In this document: positions 8,343 to 16,578 of the stretch, piece after piece | How positions within the stretch are numbered: position 1 is the first letter of the stretch | Layout of the letters: every line of letters begins with the position of its first letter | Source of the DNA: Sphingomonas_O antarctica | Lineage (GTDB): Bacteria; Pseudomonadota; Alphaproteobacteria; Sphingomonadales; Sphingomonadaceae | Direction: 5' to 3' | Length of the DNA stretch: 64,000 nucleotides | Assembly: GCF_965137005.1 (NCBI RefSeq) | Contig: NZ_CBCRXM010000007.1 | Coordinates: 1-64,000, forward strand | Translations under genes and position numbers: made by a program | Notes under the pieces: generated by a model | Databases searched by the model: none | The model's input: the letters and a program-made list of their open reading frames with translations, nothing else | What the model was told of the DNA's origin: nothing

Positions 8343-8686
8343 GCGGTCGTCCTATGGTTTGCGCCGGTCAGCATCGCAACGACATCGCCACGATGCACGA
8401 AACTCAGGTACAACAAATAAGCGGCCATGAACGGCGAGCCGAGGAACAGCGCTCCGAGGGCGAGCAAAATGCCGAGCGCCGAAAATTGGTTACGCCACGC
8501 CGTCCACATGGCGAATAACGCCAGGCAACAGGTGAAATCGACGATGAACTGCCCAGGCCAGCGATGCGCCGCGATCTCGCCGAAATAAGCGGGAAACAGG
8601 TAGATCCCTTCGCGCGCCACGACCGGCACGGTGTAGGCGGAAATCCCGACGAACAATGCGATCATGAACACCCGAAACCAGGCCAT
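8339..8686 (-). CDS. Small integral membrane protein, unknown function
   Basis: A 115-residue protein with three to four hydrophobic helices (about 5-25, 46-64, 70-95) and a short polar tail. It has no recognisable motif; it vaguely resembles small DUF2834-type membrane proteins. It lies in the valine operon between an enoyl-CoA hydratase gene (10 bases upstream) and mmsB (4-base overlap), so it is co-expressed with catabolic enzymes. A transport or accessory role would be a guess. Confidence 0.65.
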   Translation of the reverse strand: MAWFRVFMIALFVGISAYTVPVVAREGIYLFPAYFGEIAAHRWPGQFIVDFTCCLALFAMWTAWRNQFSALGILLALGALFLGSPFMAAYLLYLSFVHRGDVVAMLTGANHRTTA

Positions 8687-8696
8687 TCGTGCCTCC

Positions 8697-9473
8697 CTAT
8701 TTACCCGTCCACTTCCCCGGCCGCTTCTCGACGAATGCGGCCATGCCCTCTTTCTGATCCTCGGTGCCGAACAGGCCGTGGAACAGGCGGCGTTCGAACG
8801 TCACGCCTTGCGCCAGCGTGGTTTCGAACGCGGCGTTGACCATTTCCTTGTTGGCGATAGCGGCAAGGGGCGCCATCGCAGCGATGGCGGCAGCGACCTT
8901 CATCGCTTCGTCGATCAGCCCGGCGGCGGGCACGACGCGCGCGACCAGACCCGCGCTTTCGGCTTCCGCCGCGTCCATCATCCGCCCGGTCAGGCACATC
9001 TCCATCGCCTTGGATTTACCCACCGCGCGGGCGAGGCGCTGTGATCCGCCCATGCCCGGGGTCACGCCCAGCTTGATTTCCGGCTGGCCGAACTTGGCGC
9101 TGTCCGCCGCGAGGATGAAGTCGGCCATCATCGCGACTTCACACCCGCCGCCCAGCGCATAGCCGGCAACCGCAGCGATCCACGGCTTGCGTGTCGCAGT
9201 CACCTTTTCCCAGCCGCCGAAGAAATTGCTGCCGTACATCTCGGCAAAGCCTTGGCCCGACATTTCCTTGATGTCCGCACCCGCGGCGAATGCCTTTTCG
9301 CTGCCGGTGAGGACCAGGCAGCGCTGGCTGTCGTCCGCGTCATATGCGGCAAACGCGGCGATCAGATCGGCGAGCACTTGCGAATTAAGCGCATTCAACG
9401 CCTGCGGCCGATTGAGCGTGACGAGCGTCACGGCATCGCGTCGTTCGACCAGGATGGTTTCGTATTCAGCCAC
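8697..9473 (-). CDS. Enoyl-CoA hydratase
   Basis: A 258-residue crotonase-fold hydratase adding water to trans-2-enoyl-CoA. The oxyanion-hole motifs are AAGADIKEMSG and AVAGYALGGGCEVAMMAD, and the two catalytic glutamates lie in GGGCE and FGQPEIKLGVTPG, matching classical mitochondrial-type ECHS1. A GTG start (9473) is supported by a GGAGAG Shine-Dalgarno a few bases upstream. It probably hydrates methacrylyl-CoA in valine degradation. A two-hairpin repeat (9485-9567) separates it from the preceding hydrolase gene. Confidence 0.93.
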   Translation of the reverse strand: MAEYETILVERRDAVTLVTLNRPQALNALNSQVLADLIAAFAAYDADDSQRCLVLTGSEKAFAAGADIKEMSGQGFAEMYGSNFFGGWEKVTATRKPWIAAVAGYALGGGCEVAMMADFILAADSAKFGQPEIKLGVTPGMGGSQRLARAVGKSKAMEMCLTGRMMDAAEAESAGLVARVVPAAGLIDEAMKVAAAIAAMAPLAAIANKEMVNAAFETTLAQGVTFERRLFHGLFGTEDQKEGMAAFVEKRPGKWTGK

Positions 9474-9484
9474 AATGTCTCTCC

Positions 9485-9567
9485 GTCATCCCGGCGAAAG
9501 CCGGGATCCACGGTGCCGGATGAGCGGCTCTCGCGGATAGGTGGACCCCGGCTTTCGCCGGGGTGAC
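9485..9567. repeat. REP doublet: two GAAA-loop hairpins in inverted orientation
   Basis: Two 27-base arms (9485-9511 and 9541-9567) are inverted copies matching at 25 of 27 positions. Each folds alone into a hairpin capped by GAAA: atcccggc-gaaa-gccgggat and accccggc-gaaa-gccggggt. The two differences form one base pair (T-A versus C-G), so the stem is preserved. The doublet fills the gap between two valine-operon genes. Confidence 0.9.
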
Positions 9568-9575
9568 GAGGCGGG

Positions 9576-10628
9576 TCAAGCCGGGAGCGGCGCCCATTCT
9601 TCGCCCTCAGGCAGCGGGGCGAAGATCGCGTCGAGCAACGCGTCCGTCACGCCTTCGGGTGTTGCCGGGTTCCAGACGGGCGCATTGTCCTTGTCGACGA
9701 TGACTGCGCGCACCCCTTCCGTAAAATCGGGGCGGGTCAGCACGCGCGATGCGATGCGATACTCCATCGCCAGATTGTCGGCGAAATCGTGCAGCGTCCG
9801 GCTCGTCGCCAATTGGCGCAGCGCGACCTTCATCGTCTGTGGCGATTTGGTGCGCAATGTGGTGAGTTCCTTGTGCGCCCAATCACTCGCATCCGCTTCA
9901 AGCGCGGCGATAATGTCTTCAAGCCGATCAGGCGCGAACAAGGTGTTGATACGGTCGAGATTTCCGATGATCTTCGTTTCATCGGGTACGTCCGACGATC
10001 CGTCGAGGATCAGCGCGATCTCATGCGGCCGTTCGGCAATCCAGTCGCGAACATCCGCTATCCGGTCGCTGAGCAGATAATGCGTGGCAAGGCCGAGATA
10101 CAGGCATTCAGCGCCATCTAGCCTAGCCCCGGTGAGCGCGAGAAACTTCCCGACATGACCCGGCAATCGCGACAGATACCAGCCGCCGCCGACATCGGGG
10201 AACAAGCCGATGCCCGTTTCGGGCATCGCCAGCCGCGTGTTCTCGGTCGCTACGCGGTAGCGCGCCGGTTGCGAAATACCGACGCCGCCGCCCATCGTGA
10301 TCCCGTCCATGAACGCGACCACGGGCTTTAGATAAGTGAACAGCAAATGGTTGAGGCGATATTCGTCGTGAAAGAATTTGCGCCCCGACACGCCCCCATC
10401 GTTGAGTGCCGAATTGCGCAGGAACGCGATATCTCCCCCCGCGCAAAACCCTCGTCCCTCGGCATGGTCGATCACCACCGCGCCAACCGCGTCGTCGTCC
10501 CGCCACGCGACCAGCGCGGCGGTCATCGCATAGACCATGTCGAGCGTCAGGGCGTGCAGCGCCTTGGGCCGGTTGAGCGACAAATGGCCGACGGCTCCGT
10601 CGATGCGGGCGAGAATTTCGTCGGTCAC
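9576..10628 (-). CDS. 3-hydroxyisobutyryl-CoA hydrolase
   Basis: A 350-residue crotonase-superfamily thioesterase releasing 3-hydroxyisobutyrate from its CoA ester in valine catabolism. Family marks are CAGGDIAFLRNSA, VVAFMDGITMGGGVGIS, MPETGIGLFPDVGGGWYLSRLPG (with the catalytic Glu) and the long C-terminal region absent from enoyl-CoA hydratases. The start is GTG at 10628, chosen because it overlaps the stop of the acyl-CoA dehydrogenase as GTGA and gives the normal family length. Confidence 0.93.
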   Translation of the reverse strand: MTDEILARIDGAVGHLSLNRPKALHALTLDMVYAMTAALVAWRDDDAVGAVVIDHAEGRGFCAGGDIAFLRNSALNDGGVSGRKFFHDEYRLNHLLFTYLKPVVAFMDGITMGGGVGISQPARYRVATENTRLAMPETGIGLFPDVGGGWYLSRLPGHVGKFLALTGARLDGAECLYLGLATHYLLSDRIADVRDWIAERPHEIALILDGSSDVPDETKIIGNLDRINTLFAPDRLEDIIAALEADASDWAHKELTTLRTKSPQTMKVALRQLATSRTLHDFADNLAMEYRIASRVLTRPDFTEGVRAVIVDKDNAPVWNPATPEGVTDALLDAIFAPLPEGEEWAPLPA

Positions 10629-11770
10629 TGCCGCAACAAATCTCGGCCGACAATCAACCGCATCACCTGATTGGTGCCCTCCAAAATCGAATGCACGCGC
10701 AGGTCGCGCCAGAAGCGTTCGATCGGATAATCCTTGAGGTAACCGTAGCCGCCGAACAGCTGCAGCGCGTCGTTGACGATCGCCGAGCCATTGTCGGTCG
10801 CCAGCCGCTTGGCCATCGCCGAGAAACGCGATTTGTCGGGCGCGTTGGCAGTCACCTTCGCCGCCGCCAGATAGAGCAAGGCGCGCGAGGCCTCTAGGTC
10901 CGTCGCCATGTCCGCCAGCATGAATTGCGTGTTCTGAAACTCCGCCACCGGCTGGCCGAATTGATGCCGCTCCTTGGTGTATTTGATCGCTTCGTCGAGG
11001 CAACGCTGCGCCCCGCCTAGCGAACACGCGCCGATATTCAACCGCCCGCCATCGAGCCCGGCCATCGCAAAGCGGAAGCCATCGCCCTCCGCACCGACAC
11101 GGTTTTCGACCGGCACGCGGCAATCCTCGAAAATCACCTGCGCGGTCGGGCTGGCATTCCAGCCGAGCTTTTTCTCCGGCGCGCCGAACGACAGGCCGGG
11201 CGTGTCCTTTTCGATCACCAGGCACGAAATGCCTTTCGACCGGTCGTCGCTGGTGCGAACCATGCAGACGTAAATGTCGTTATAGCCGGCACCCGAAATG
11301 AACTGCTTGGTGCCGTTGAGGACGTAGTGATCGCCGTCCAGGCGCGCGGTCGTCTTGAGCGCCGCGGCGTCCGATCCCGAGCCCGGCTCGGTCAGGCAAT
11401 AGCTGGCGATCTTGTCCATGCTGACCAAGTCGGGAAGGAAACGGTCCTTGATCTCCTGCCCGCCGAACCGGTCGATCATCCACGTCGCCATGTTGTGAAT
11501 CGAGATATACGCGCTGGTCGCGGGGCAGCCATAAGCCATCGCCTCCATGATCAGCGCGGCCTCGAGCCGCCCCAGCCCGATCCCGCCCGATTCCTCGGAC
11601 ACATAGATCGCACCGAAACCCAGCTCGCCCGACGCCTTCCACACATCGACCGGATAATGGTTGGTCTCGTCCCACTCCGCCGCGAACGGCGTGATGCGGT
11701 CGGCGGTAAATTTCCGCGCCAGATCCTGAATCTCGCGCTGGTCGTCGGTCAGGTCGAATTGATTGCTCAT
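10625..11770 (-). CDS. Acyl-CoA dehydrogenase, probably isobutyryl-CoA dehydrogenase
   Basis: A 381-residue FAD-dependent acyl-CoA dehydrogenase forming the alpha-beta double bond. CLTEPGSGSDAAALKT and KQFISGAGYNDIYV line the FAD site, and the catalytic Glu is in the C-terminal ILEGTNQVMRLIVGRDLL. Placement between mmsA and 3-hydroxyisobutyryl-CoA hydrolase points to isobutyryl-CoA (valine pathway, ACAD8-like). Start at MSNQFDLTDDQ, 4 bases after the mmsA stop. Substrate is inferred from context. Confidence 0.9.
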   Translation of the reverse strand: MSNQFDLTDDQREIQDLARKFTADRITPFAAEWDETNHYPVDVWKASGELGFGAIYVSEESGGIGLGRLEAALIMEAMAYGCPATSAYISIHNMATWMIDRFGGQEIKDRFLPDLVSMDKIASYCLTEPGSGSDAAALKTTARLDGDHYVLNGTKQFISGAGYNDIYVCMVRTSDDRSKGISCLVIEKDTPGLSFGAPEKKLGWNASPTAQVIFEDCRVPVENRVGAEGDGFRFAMAGLDGGRLNIGACSLGGAQRCLDEAIKYTKERHQFGQPVAEFQNTQFMLADMATDLEASRALLYLAAAKVTANAPDKSRFSAMAKRLATDNGSAIVNDALQLFGGYGYLKDYPIERFWRDLRVHSILEGTNQVMRLIVGRDLLRQ

Positions 11771-11774
11771 CGGC

Positions 11775-13283
11775 TCACCCCATCGTCGGGATGATGAACG
11801 CTGAGTCGCCCGCGCCGCCATCGGGCCAGCGCTGGGTCACCGTTTTGACCTTGGTCCAGAAGCGAACGCCTTCCATGCCGTGCTGATTGTGGTCGCCGAA
11901 CGCCGAACGCTTCCACCCGCCAAAGCTGTGATAGGCGACGGGCACCGGGATCGGCACGTTGATGCCGACCATGCCGACATTGACCCGCGCGGCGAATTCG
12001 CGCGCGGCGTGGCCGTTGCGCGTGAATATCGCCACGCCATTGCCATATTGGTGATCGCTGGCGAGTTTGAGCGCGTGTTCGAAATCGGCGGCGCGGACGA
12101 TCTGTAGCACGGGGCCGAAAATCTCTTCCTTGTAGCTTTCCATCTGCGGCGTGACATGATCGAACAGCGTCGGGCCAATGAAGAAGCCCTCCTCATGCCC
12201 CTGCAGCTTGAAGCCGCGACCGTCGATCACAAGTTCGGCACCTTCGTCGACGCCGGTCTGGATCCAGTTCTCGACGCGCTGCTTGTGCGCGGCGTTGACC
12301 ACCGGACCATAATGCGCGTCGGGATCGGTCGAGGTACCGATGCGCAGCGCGTTCATGGCTGGGATCATCGCCTCACGTAGTTCATTGGCGGTCTTGTCAG
12401 TCACCGGCACAACCACCGGCAGCGCCATGCAACGCTCTCCCGCCGATCCGAACGCCGCCCCGGCCAGATCGTTGACGACTTGATCGAGATCCGCGTCGGG
12501 CATGACGATGCCGTGGTTCTTGGCCCCGCCCATCGCCTGCACGCGTTTGCCGGCGGCGACACCGCGCGAATAGACGTACTGCGCGATGTCCGACGAGCCG
12601 ACGAAGCTGACCGCCGCAATCGCCGGATGATCGAGGATGGCGTCGACCATTTCCTTGTCGCCGTGGACGACCTGCAGAATGCCCTCGGGCGCACCCGCTT
12701 CGAGCATCAGTTCGGCCAGCCGCACCGGCACGGACGGATCACGCTCGCTCGGCTTCAGAATGAAGGCATTGCCCGCCGCGATCGCCACGCCGAACATCCA
12801 CATCGGGATCATGCCCGGGAAGTTGAACGGGGTGATCCCCGCGCCGATGCCCAAGGGCGTGCGCAGCGAATAGATGTCAATGCCCGGCCCCGCGCCCGGC
12901 GTATATTCGCCCTTCAGGAGATGCGGCACGCCGCAGGCGAATTCGATGACGTCGAGCCCGCGCTGAATATCGCCCTTTGAGTCGGCAACGACCTTGCCGT
13001 GCTCCGACGACAGCAGTTCGGCCAGCGACTGCATGTTCGCCTCGACCAGCGCCTTGAAGTTGAACATCACGCGCGCCCGGCGCTGCGGATTGGTCGCCGC
13101 CCAGCCCGGCTGCGCCGCCTGTGCCGCCGCGACGGCGCGATCCAAAGTCGCCGCATCGCCCAGGCCGACCCGCGCCTGAATCTGTCCGGAGTTCGGGTCG
13201 AACACGTCGCCATGTCGCGAAGCCGCGCCGCCAGTGCCGCCAGTGCCGCCAGAAATAAAATGGTCGATCTGTCGCATGGTCAT
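11775..13283 (-). CDS. mmsA: Methylmalonate-semialdehyde dehydrogenase (CoA-acylating)
   Basis: A 502-residue aldehyde dehydrogenase that converts methylmalonate semialdehyde to propionyl-CoA, the last dedicated valine step. LGIGAGITPFNFPGMIPMWM and AVSFVGSSDIAQYVYS bind NAD; the nucleophile is Cys285 in FGSAGERCMALPV, typical of MmsA (ERCMA). The start ATG at 13283 overlaps the preceding hydratase stop (ATGA). Near the N-terminus a 9-bp tandem repeat encodes SGGTGGTGG, likely a slippage tract. Confidence 0.95.
   Translation of the reverse strand: MTMRQIDHFISGGTGGTGGAASRHGDVFDPNSGQIQARVGLGDAATLDRAVAAAQAAQPGWAATNPQRRARVMFNFKALVEANMQSLAELLSSEHGKVVADSKGDIQRGLDVIEFACGVPHLLKGEYTPGAGPGIDIYSLRTPLGIGAGITPFNFPGMIPMWMFGVAIAAGNAFILKPSERDPSVPVRLAELMLEAGAPEGILQVVHGDKEMVDAILDHPAIAAVSFVGSSDIAQYVYSRGVAAGKRVQAMGGAKNHGIVMPDADLDQVVNDLAGAAFGSAGERCMALPVVVPVTDKTANELREAMIPAMNALRIGTSTDPDAHYGPVVNAAHKQRVENWIQTGVDEGAELVIDGRGFKLQGHEEGFFIGPTLFDHVTPQMESYKEEIFGPVLQIVRAADFEHALKLASDHQYGNGVAIFTRNGHAAREFAARVNVGMVGINVPIPVPVAYHSFGGWKRSAFGDHNQHGMEGVRFWTKVKTVTQRWPDGGAGDSAFIIPTMG
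13227..13252. repeat. 9-bp tandem repeat in the mmsA N-terminus
   Basis: The unit gccgccagt is repeated 2.9 times in frame, encoding Gly-Gly-Thr blocks on the minus strand. Copy changes would add or remove three residues without a frameshift. Confidence 0.75.
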
Positions 13284-14080
13284 TGTCCCGTAAAATTGGG
13301 GGTGCGGCGTTCGAGGAACGCCTTGATCGCCTCGTCATTGTCGGCGGTGGCATGAGCCAGCGCCTGCATCGCCGCCGACATGTCGAGGATGTTGGGGAGC
13401 GTCGCGGTCTGCCCTTCGCGCAGCAGGCGCTTGGCCATGCGCGTTGCGTGAGGCGGGTTGGCGGCGATCTCCGCTGCAATCTCGTGCGCCTTAGCCATCA
13501 ACATTCCGTCGCTGACGACATGCGTGACCAACCCGATCCGGAGCGCCTCGCCAGCATCGATCGTGCGGCCCGTGAGCGCGAGTTCGCACGCCATCGGGAA
13601 ACCGATAATCCGCGGCAGCAGCCATGCGCCGCCATCCCCCGGAATGATCCCCAGCTTCACGAAGCTCTCGGCAAAACGCGCGCTCTCGGCGGCAACGCGA
13701 ATGTCGCACATCGTGGTCAGGTCGAGGCCCGCGCCGATCGCCGGGCCATTGATCGCGCACACCACCGGCACTTCCAGCGCCTGGAATGCCAGCGGGATGC
13801 GCTGGATACCCGTCTTGTAATTGCGCCGCGTCTGAACCGGCCGTTCGTCGCGCAGGCCGCCGCCCGGGACCATCTTCTTGAGGTCGCCACCGCTCGAAAA
13901 CGCGCTGCCCGCGCCGGTCAGGATGACACAGCGCACCTCGATATCCGCGTCCGCCGCTTCGACCGCCGCGATCAGCGCATCGACCGTCGCGATGTCCGAA
14001 ATCGGGTTGCGCCGCTCGGGCTCGTTGAGCGTCAACGTCAGGATCGCGCCATCGCGCTGCTGCAGGATCAGGTCGGTCAT
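13280..14080 (-). CDS. Enoyl-CoA hydratase/isomerase family protein
   Basis: A 266-residue crotonase-fold protein. GSAFSSGGDLKKM and VVCAINGPAIGAGLDLTTMCD form the oxyanion hole; the second region reads FAESFVKLGIIPGDGGAWLLPRIIG. The first catalytic Glu position of classical hydratases is occupied by Asp (AGLDLT), so isomerase- or 2-ketocyclohexyl-like chemistry cannot be excluded. It sits in the valine operon between an acyl-CoA dehydrogenase and mmsA, overlapping mmsA by 4 bases. Confidence 0.85.
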   Translation of the reverse strand: MTDLILQQRDGAILTLTLNEPERRNPISDIATVDALIAAVEAADADIEVRCVILTGAGSAFSSGGDLKKMVPGGGLRDERPVQTRRNYKTGIQRIPLAFQALEVPVVCAINGPAIGAGLDLTTMCDIRVAAESARFAESFVKLGIIPGDGGAWLLPRIIGFPMACELALTGRTIDAGEALRIGLVTHVVSDGMLMAKAHEIAAEIAANPPHATRMAKRLLREGQTATLPNILDMSAAMQALAHATADNDEAIKAFLERRTPNFTGQ

Positions 14081-14082
14081 GT

Positions 14083-15243
14083 TCAGTAACTCTTCGGCAG
14101 GCCGAGCACGCGCTCGGCGACATAGTTGAAGATCATTTCGCGGCTGACGGGGGCGATGCGCGCGATCATCGCTTCGCGCAGGTAACGCTCGACATCATAT
14201 TCCTTGGCATAACCCATGCCGCCATGCGTCAGCATCGCGGTTTCGCAGGCAGAGAAGCCAGCTTCGGCGCCGAGGTATTTGGCGGCATTGGCGGACGCGC
14301 CCGCATCCTCCCCGGCGTCGAAGGCACGCGCGCCTTCGAACACCATCAGGTTGGCTGCTTCCAATTCCATGAAAGCGCGCGCCAGCGGGTGCTGAATTCC
14401 CTGATTCTGCCCGATCGGCCGCCCGAACACGACGCGTTCCTTGGCATATTGGGTCGCCTTGCGCAGCGCCGCGCGACCAAGGCCTACTGCTTCCGCACCG
14501 AACAGCACGCGCTCCGGGTTCAACCCGTGCAGCAGATACTGAAATCCCTTGCCTTCCTCACCCACCAGATCGTCCGCCGGCACCGGCAGATTGTCGATGA
14601 ACAGGGTGTTACACTCGACCGCCTTGCGCCCCATTTTCGGGATCGGCTGCGCATCGACATATTGGCGATCCAAGTCAGTGTAGAACAGGCTCAGCCCCTG
14701 ATGCGGCTTGGCGCATTGATCCTTGGGCGTGGTCCGCGCGATGAGCAAAATCTTGTTCGCGCGCTGGGCATTGGTCGTCCAGATCTTGCGCCCGTTGATG
14801 ACATAGCCGTTGCCCGATTTTTCGGCGCGGGTTTCGAGGCTGGCGGTATCCAGCCCCGAATTCGGCTCGGTTACGCCGAAACACGCCGAGTCCTCCCCCG
14901 AAATCGCGCGCGGCAACAATTCCATGCGCTGCGCCTCGGTGCCGAATTTGACGAGCGGCATCAGCCCGAAAATGTTGAGGTGTATCGCCGACGCGCCGGT
15001 GAACCCCGCGCCCGATTCGGTGACCGTCTGCATCATCAGCGCCGCTTCGGTCAGCCCCAGCCCGGCACCGCCGGCCTCCTCGGGCATGGCGATGCCCAGC
15101 CAGCCGCCCGCCGCCATGTCGTCGACGAACGCCTGCGGGAACACGCCCGTCTCGTCGGTCCGCCGCCAATACTCGTCGTCATAGGCGGCACAGACCCGCG
15201 CGACGCTGTCGCGGATCGATTGCTGGTCTTCGGTTAGCTGCAC
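14083..15243 (-). CDS. Acyl-CoA dehydrogenase family protein
   Basis: A 386-residue FAD-dependent dehydrogenase and the first gene of the leftward operon. The substrate/FAD segments are CFGVTEPNSGLDTASLET and INGRKIWTTNAQRANKILLIART. The usual C-terminal EGTNE catalytic motif is absent (the region reads ARIAPVSREMIFNYV), while NPERVLFG carries Glu244 at the position used by isovaleryl-CoA dehydrogenase. The start is GTG, supported by a perfect AGGAGG Shine-Dalgarno (15255-15250). Substrate probably a branched or short acyl-CoA; not determinable. Confidence 0.85.
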   Translation of the reverse strand: MQLTEDQQSIRDSVARVCAAYDDEYWRRTDETGVFPQAFVDDMAAGGWLGIAMPEEAGGAGLGLTEAALMMQTVTESGAGFTGASAIHLNIFGLMPLVKFGTEAQRMELLPRAISGEDSACFGVTEPNSGLDTASLETRAEKSGNGYVINGRKIWTTNAQRANKILLIARTTPKDQCAKPHQGLSLFYTDLDRQYVDAQPIPKMGRKAVECNTLFIDNLPVPADDLVGEEGKGFQYLLHGLNPERVLFGAEAVGLGRAALRKATQYAKERVVFGRPIGQNQGIQHPLARAFMELEAANLMVFEGARAFDAGEDAGASANAAKYLGAEAGFSACETAMLTHGGMGYAKEYDVERYLREAMIARIAPVSREMIFNYVAERVLGLPKSY

Positions 15244-15299
15244 AAAGGCCTCCTAGGCCGGTGTTGCGCGCCGCTCAACCTTGGGCCTAGGGCACCCGC
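15244..15299. promoter_or_regulatory. Divergent intergenic region between valine and leucine operons
   Basis: Only 56 bases separate the GTG of the leftward acyl-CoA dehydrogenase from the ATG of the isovaleryl-CoA dehydrogenase. Both operons must start here or upstream within coding DNA. A GGCC-tccta-GGCC inverted repeat (15247-15259) overlaps the leftward Shine-Dalgarno. No convincing -35/-10 pair was found, and no regulator gene is adjacent. Confidence 0.45.
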
Positions 15300-16445
15300 A
15301 TGGACTTCGACTTTCAACTGGGTGAGATGGCGGACACGATCCGCGACACCACTGCCCGCTTCGCCGCGGACCGCATTGCGCCCATTGCGGCCGAAATCGA
15401 TCGCAACGACCGGTTTCCGATCGAATTGTGGCCCGAAATGGGTGCGCTCGGACTCCACGGCATTACCGTGTCCGAAGACGATGGCGGTCTCGGTCTCGGC
15501 TATCTGGAGCATGTCGTCGCGCAGGAAGAAATCGCGCGCGCCTCGGCCTCGGTGGGCCTCAGCTACGGCGCGCATTCGAACCTTTGCGTCAACCAGATCA
15601 GCCGCTGGGCCAACCCCGAGCAGAAGGCCAAATACCTGCCCAAGCTGATCTCGGGCGAACATGTCGGCAGCCTGGCGATGAGCGAATCGGGCGCAGGCAG
15701 CGACGTGGTTTCGATGAAATTGCGCGCCGAAAAGACCGATAACGGCTATGTTTTGAACGGCACAAAATTCTGGATCACCAATGCCGAATATGCCGACACG
15801 CTGGTCGTCTATGCCAAGACGGGTGATGGTTCGCGCGGCATCACCACCTTCCTGATCGAAAAAGACATGGCCGGTTTCTCGATCGGCCAGAAACTCGACA
15901 AGATGGGCATGCGCGGATCGCCCACCGCCGAGCTGGTGTTCGACGATTGCGAGGTTCCGGCGGAAAACGTCATGGGCCCCGAAAATGGCGGCGTCGGCAT
16001 CCTGATGTCCGGCTTGGATTACGAGCGCACGGTCCTTTCCGGCATCCAGCTGGGCATCATGCAGGCGTGTCTCGACACCGTCCTGCCCTATGTCCGTGAG
16101 CGCAAGCAATTCGGCAAACCGATCGGCAGCTTCCAGCTGATGCAGGCCAAGGTCGCCGACATGTATGTCGCGCTCAATTCTGCCCGCGCCTATGTCTATC
16201 AGGTCGCCAGGAATTGCGACGCGGGCAAGACCACGCGCTTCGACGCGGCGGGTGCGATCCTGCTGGCGAGCGAGAGCGCGGTAAAGGTCGCCAACGAGGC
16301 GATCCAGGCGCTCGGCGGCGCAGGCTATACCAAGGACTGGCCGGTCGAACGCTATTACCGCGATGCCAAGCTGCTCGACATCGGCGCCGGCACCAACGAG
16401 ATCCGCCGCATGTTGATCGGCCGCGAACTGATCGGGGCGGCATGA
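15300..16445 (+). CDS. ivd: Isovaleryl-CoA dehydrogenase
   Basis: Oxidises isovaleryl-CoA to 3-methylcrotonyl-CoA in leucine catabolism. The 381-residue protein has AMSESGAGSDVVSMKL and KFWITNAEYADTLVVYAKT at the FAD/substrate site. The catalytic base is Glu242 in LDYERTVLSG, as in human IVD, and the usual C-terminal Glu is replaced (GAGTNEIRR). This relocation is diagnostic for IVD. First gene of the rightward leucine operon, followed by both carboxylase subunits. Confidence 0.95.
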   Translation: MDFDFQLGEMADTIRDTTARFAADRIAPIAAEIDRNDRFPIELWPEMGALGLHGITVSEDDGGLGLGYLEHVVAQEEIARASASVGLSYGAHSNLCVNQISRWANPEQKAKYLPKLISGEHVGSLAMSESGAGSDVVSMKLRAEKTDNGYVLNGTKFWITNAEYADTLVVYAKTGDGSRGITTFLIEKDMAGFSIGQKLDKMGMRGSPTAELVFDDCEVPAENVMGPENGGVGILMSGLDYERTVLSGIQLGIMQACLDTVLPYVRERKQFGKPIGSFQLMQAKVADMYVALNSARAYVYQVARNCDAGKTTRFDAAGAILLASESAVKVANEAIQALGGAGYTKDWPVERYYRDAKLLDIGAGTNEIRRMLIGRELIGAA

Positions 16446-16461
16446 TGGGTGTGCTCAAGGC

Positions 16462-16570
16462 GTCCCTCCCGCTTGCGGGAGGGACAGGCGCGCAGCGCCA
16501 GGGTGGGGAGAGTCGTGCACTCCCCACCCCCGCTCGGNTNCGCCGAGTCGCCCCCTCCCGCAAGCGGGAG
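16462..16570. repeat. Multi-hairpin intergenic repeat upstream of mccB, with two ambiguous bases
   Basis: Successive hairpins: an 11-bp perfect stem gtccctcccgc-tt-gcgggagggac (16462-16485), a 10-bp stem gggtggggag/ctccccaccc (16501-16529), a ctcgg/ccgag stem whose loop holds N at 16538 and 16540, and ctcccgc-aa-gcgggag (16555-16570). The last arm supplies the GGGAG that precedes the mccB start. Confidence 0.85.
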
Positions 16571-16578
16571 TGGGGTCT

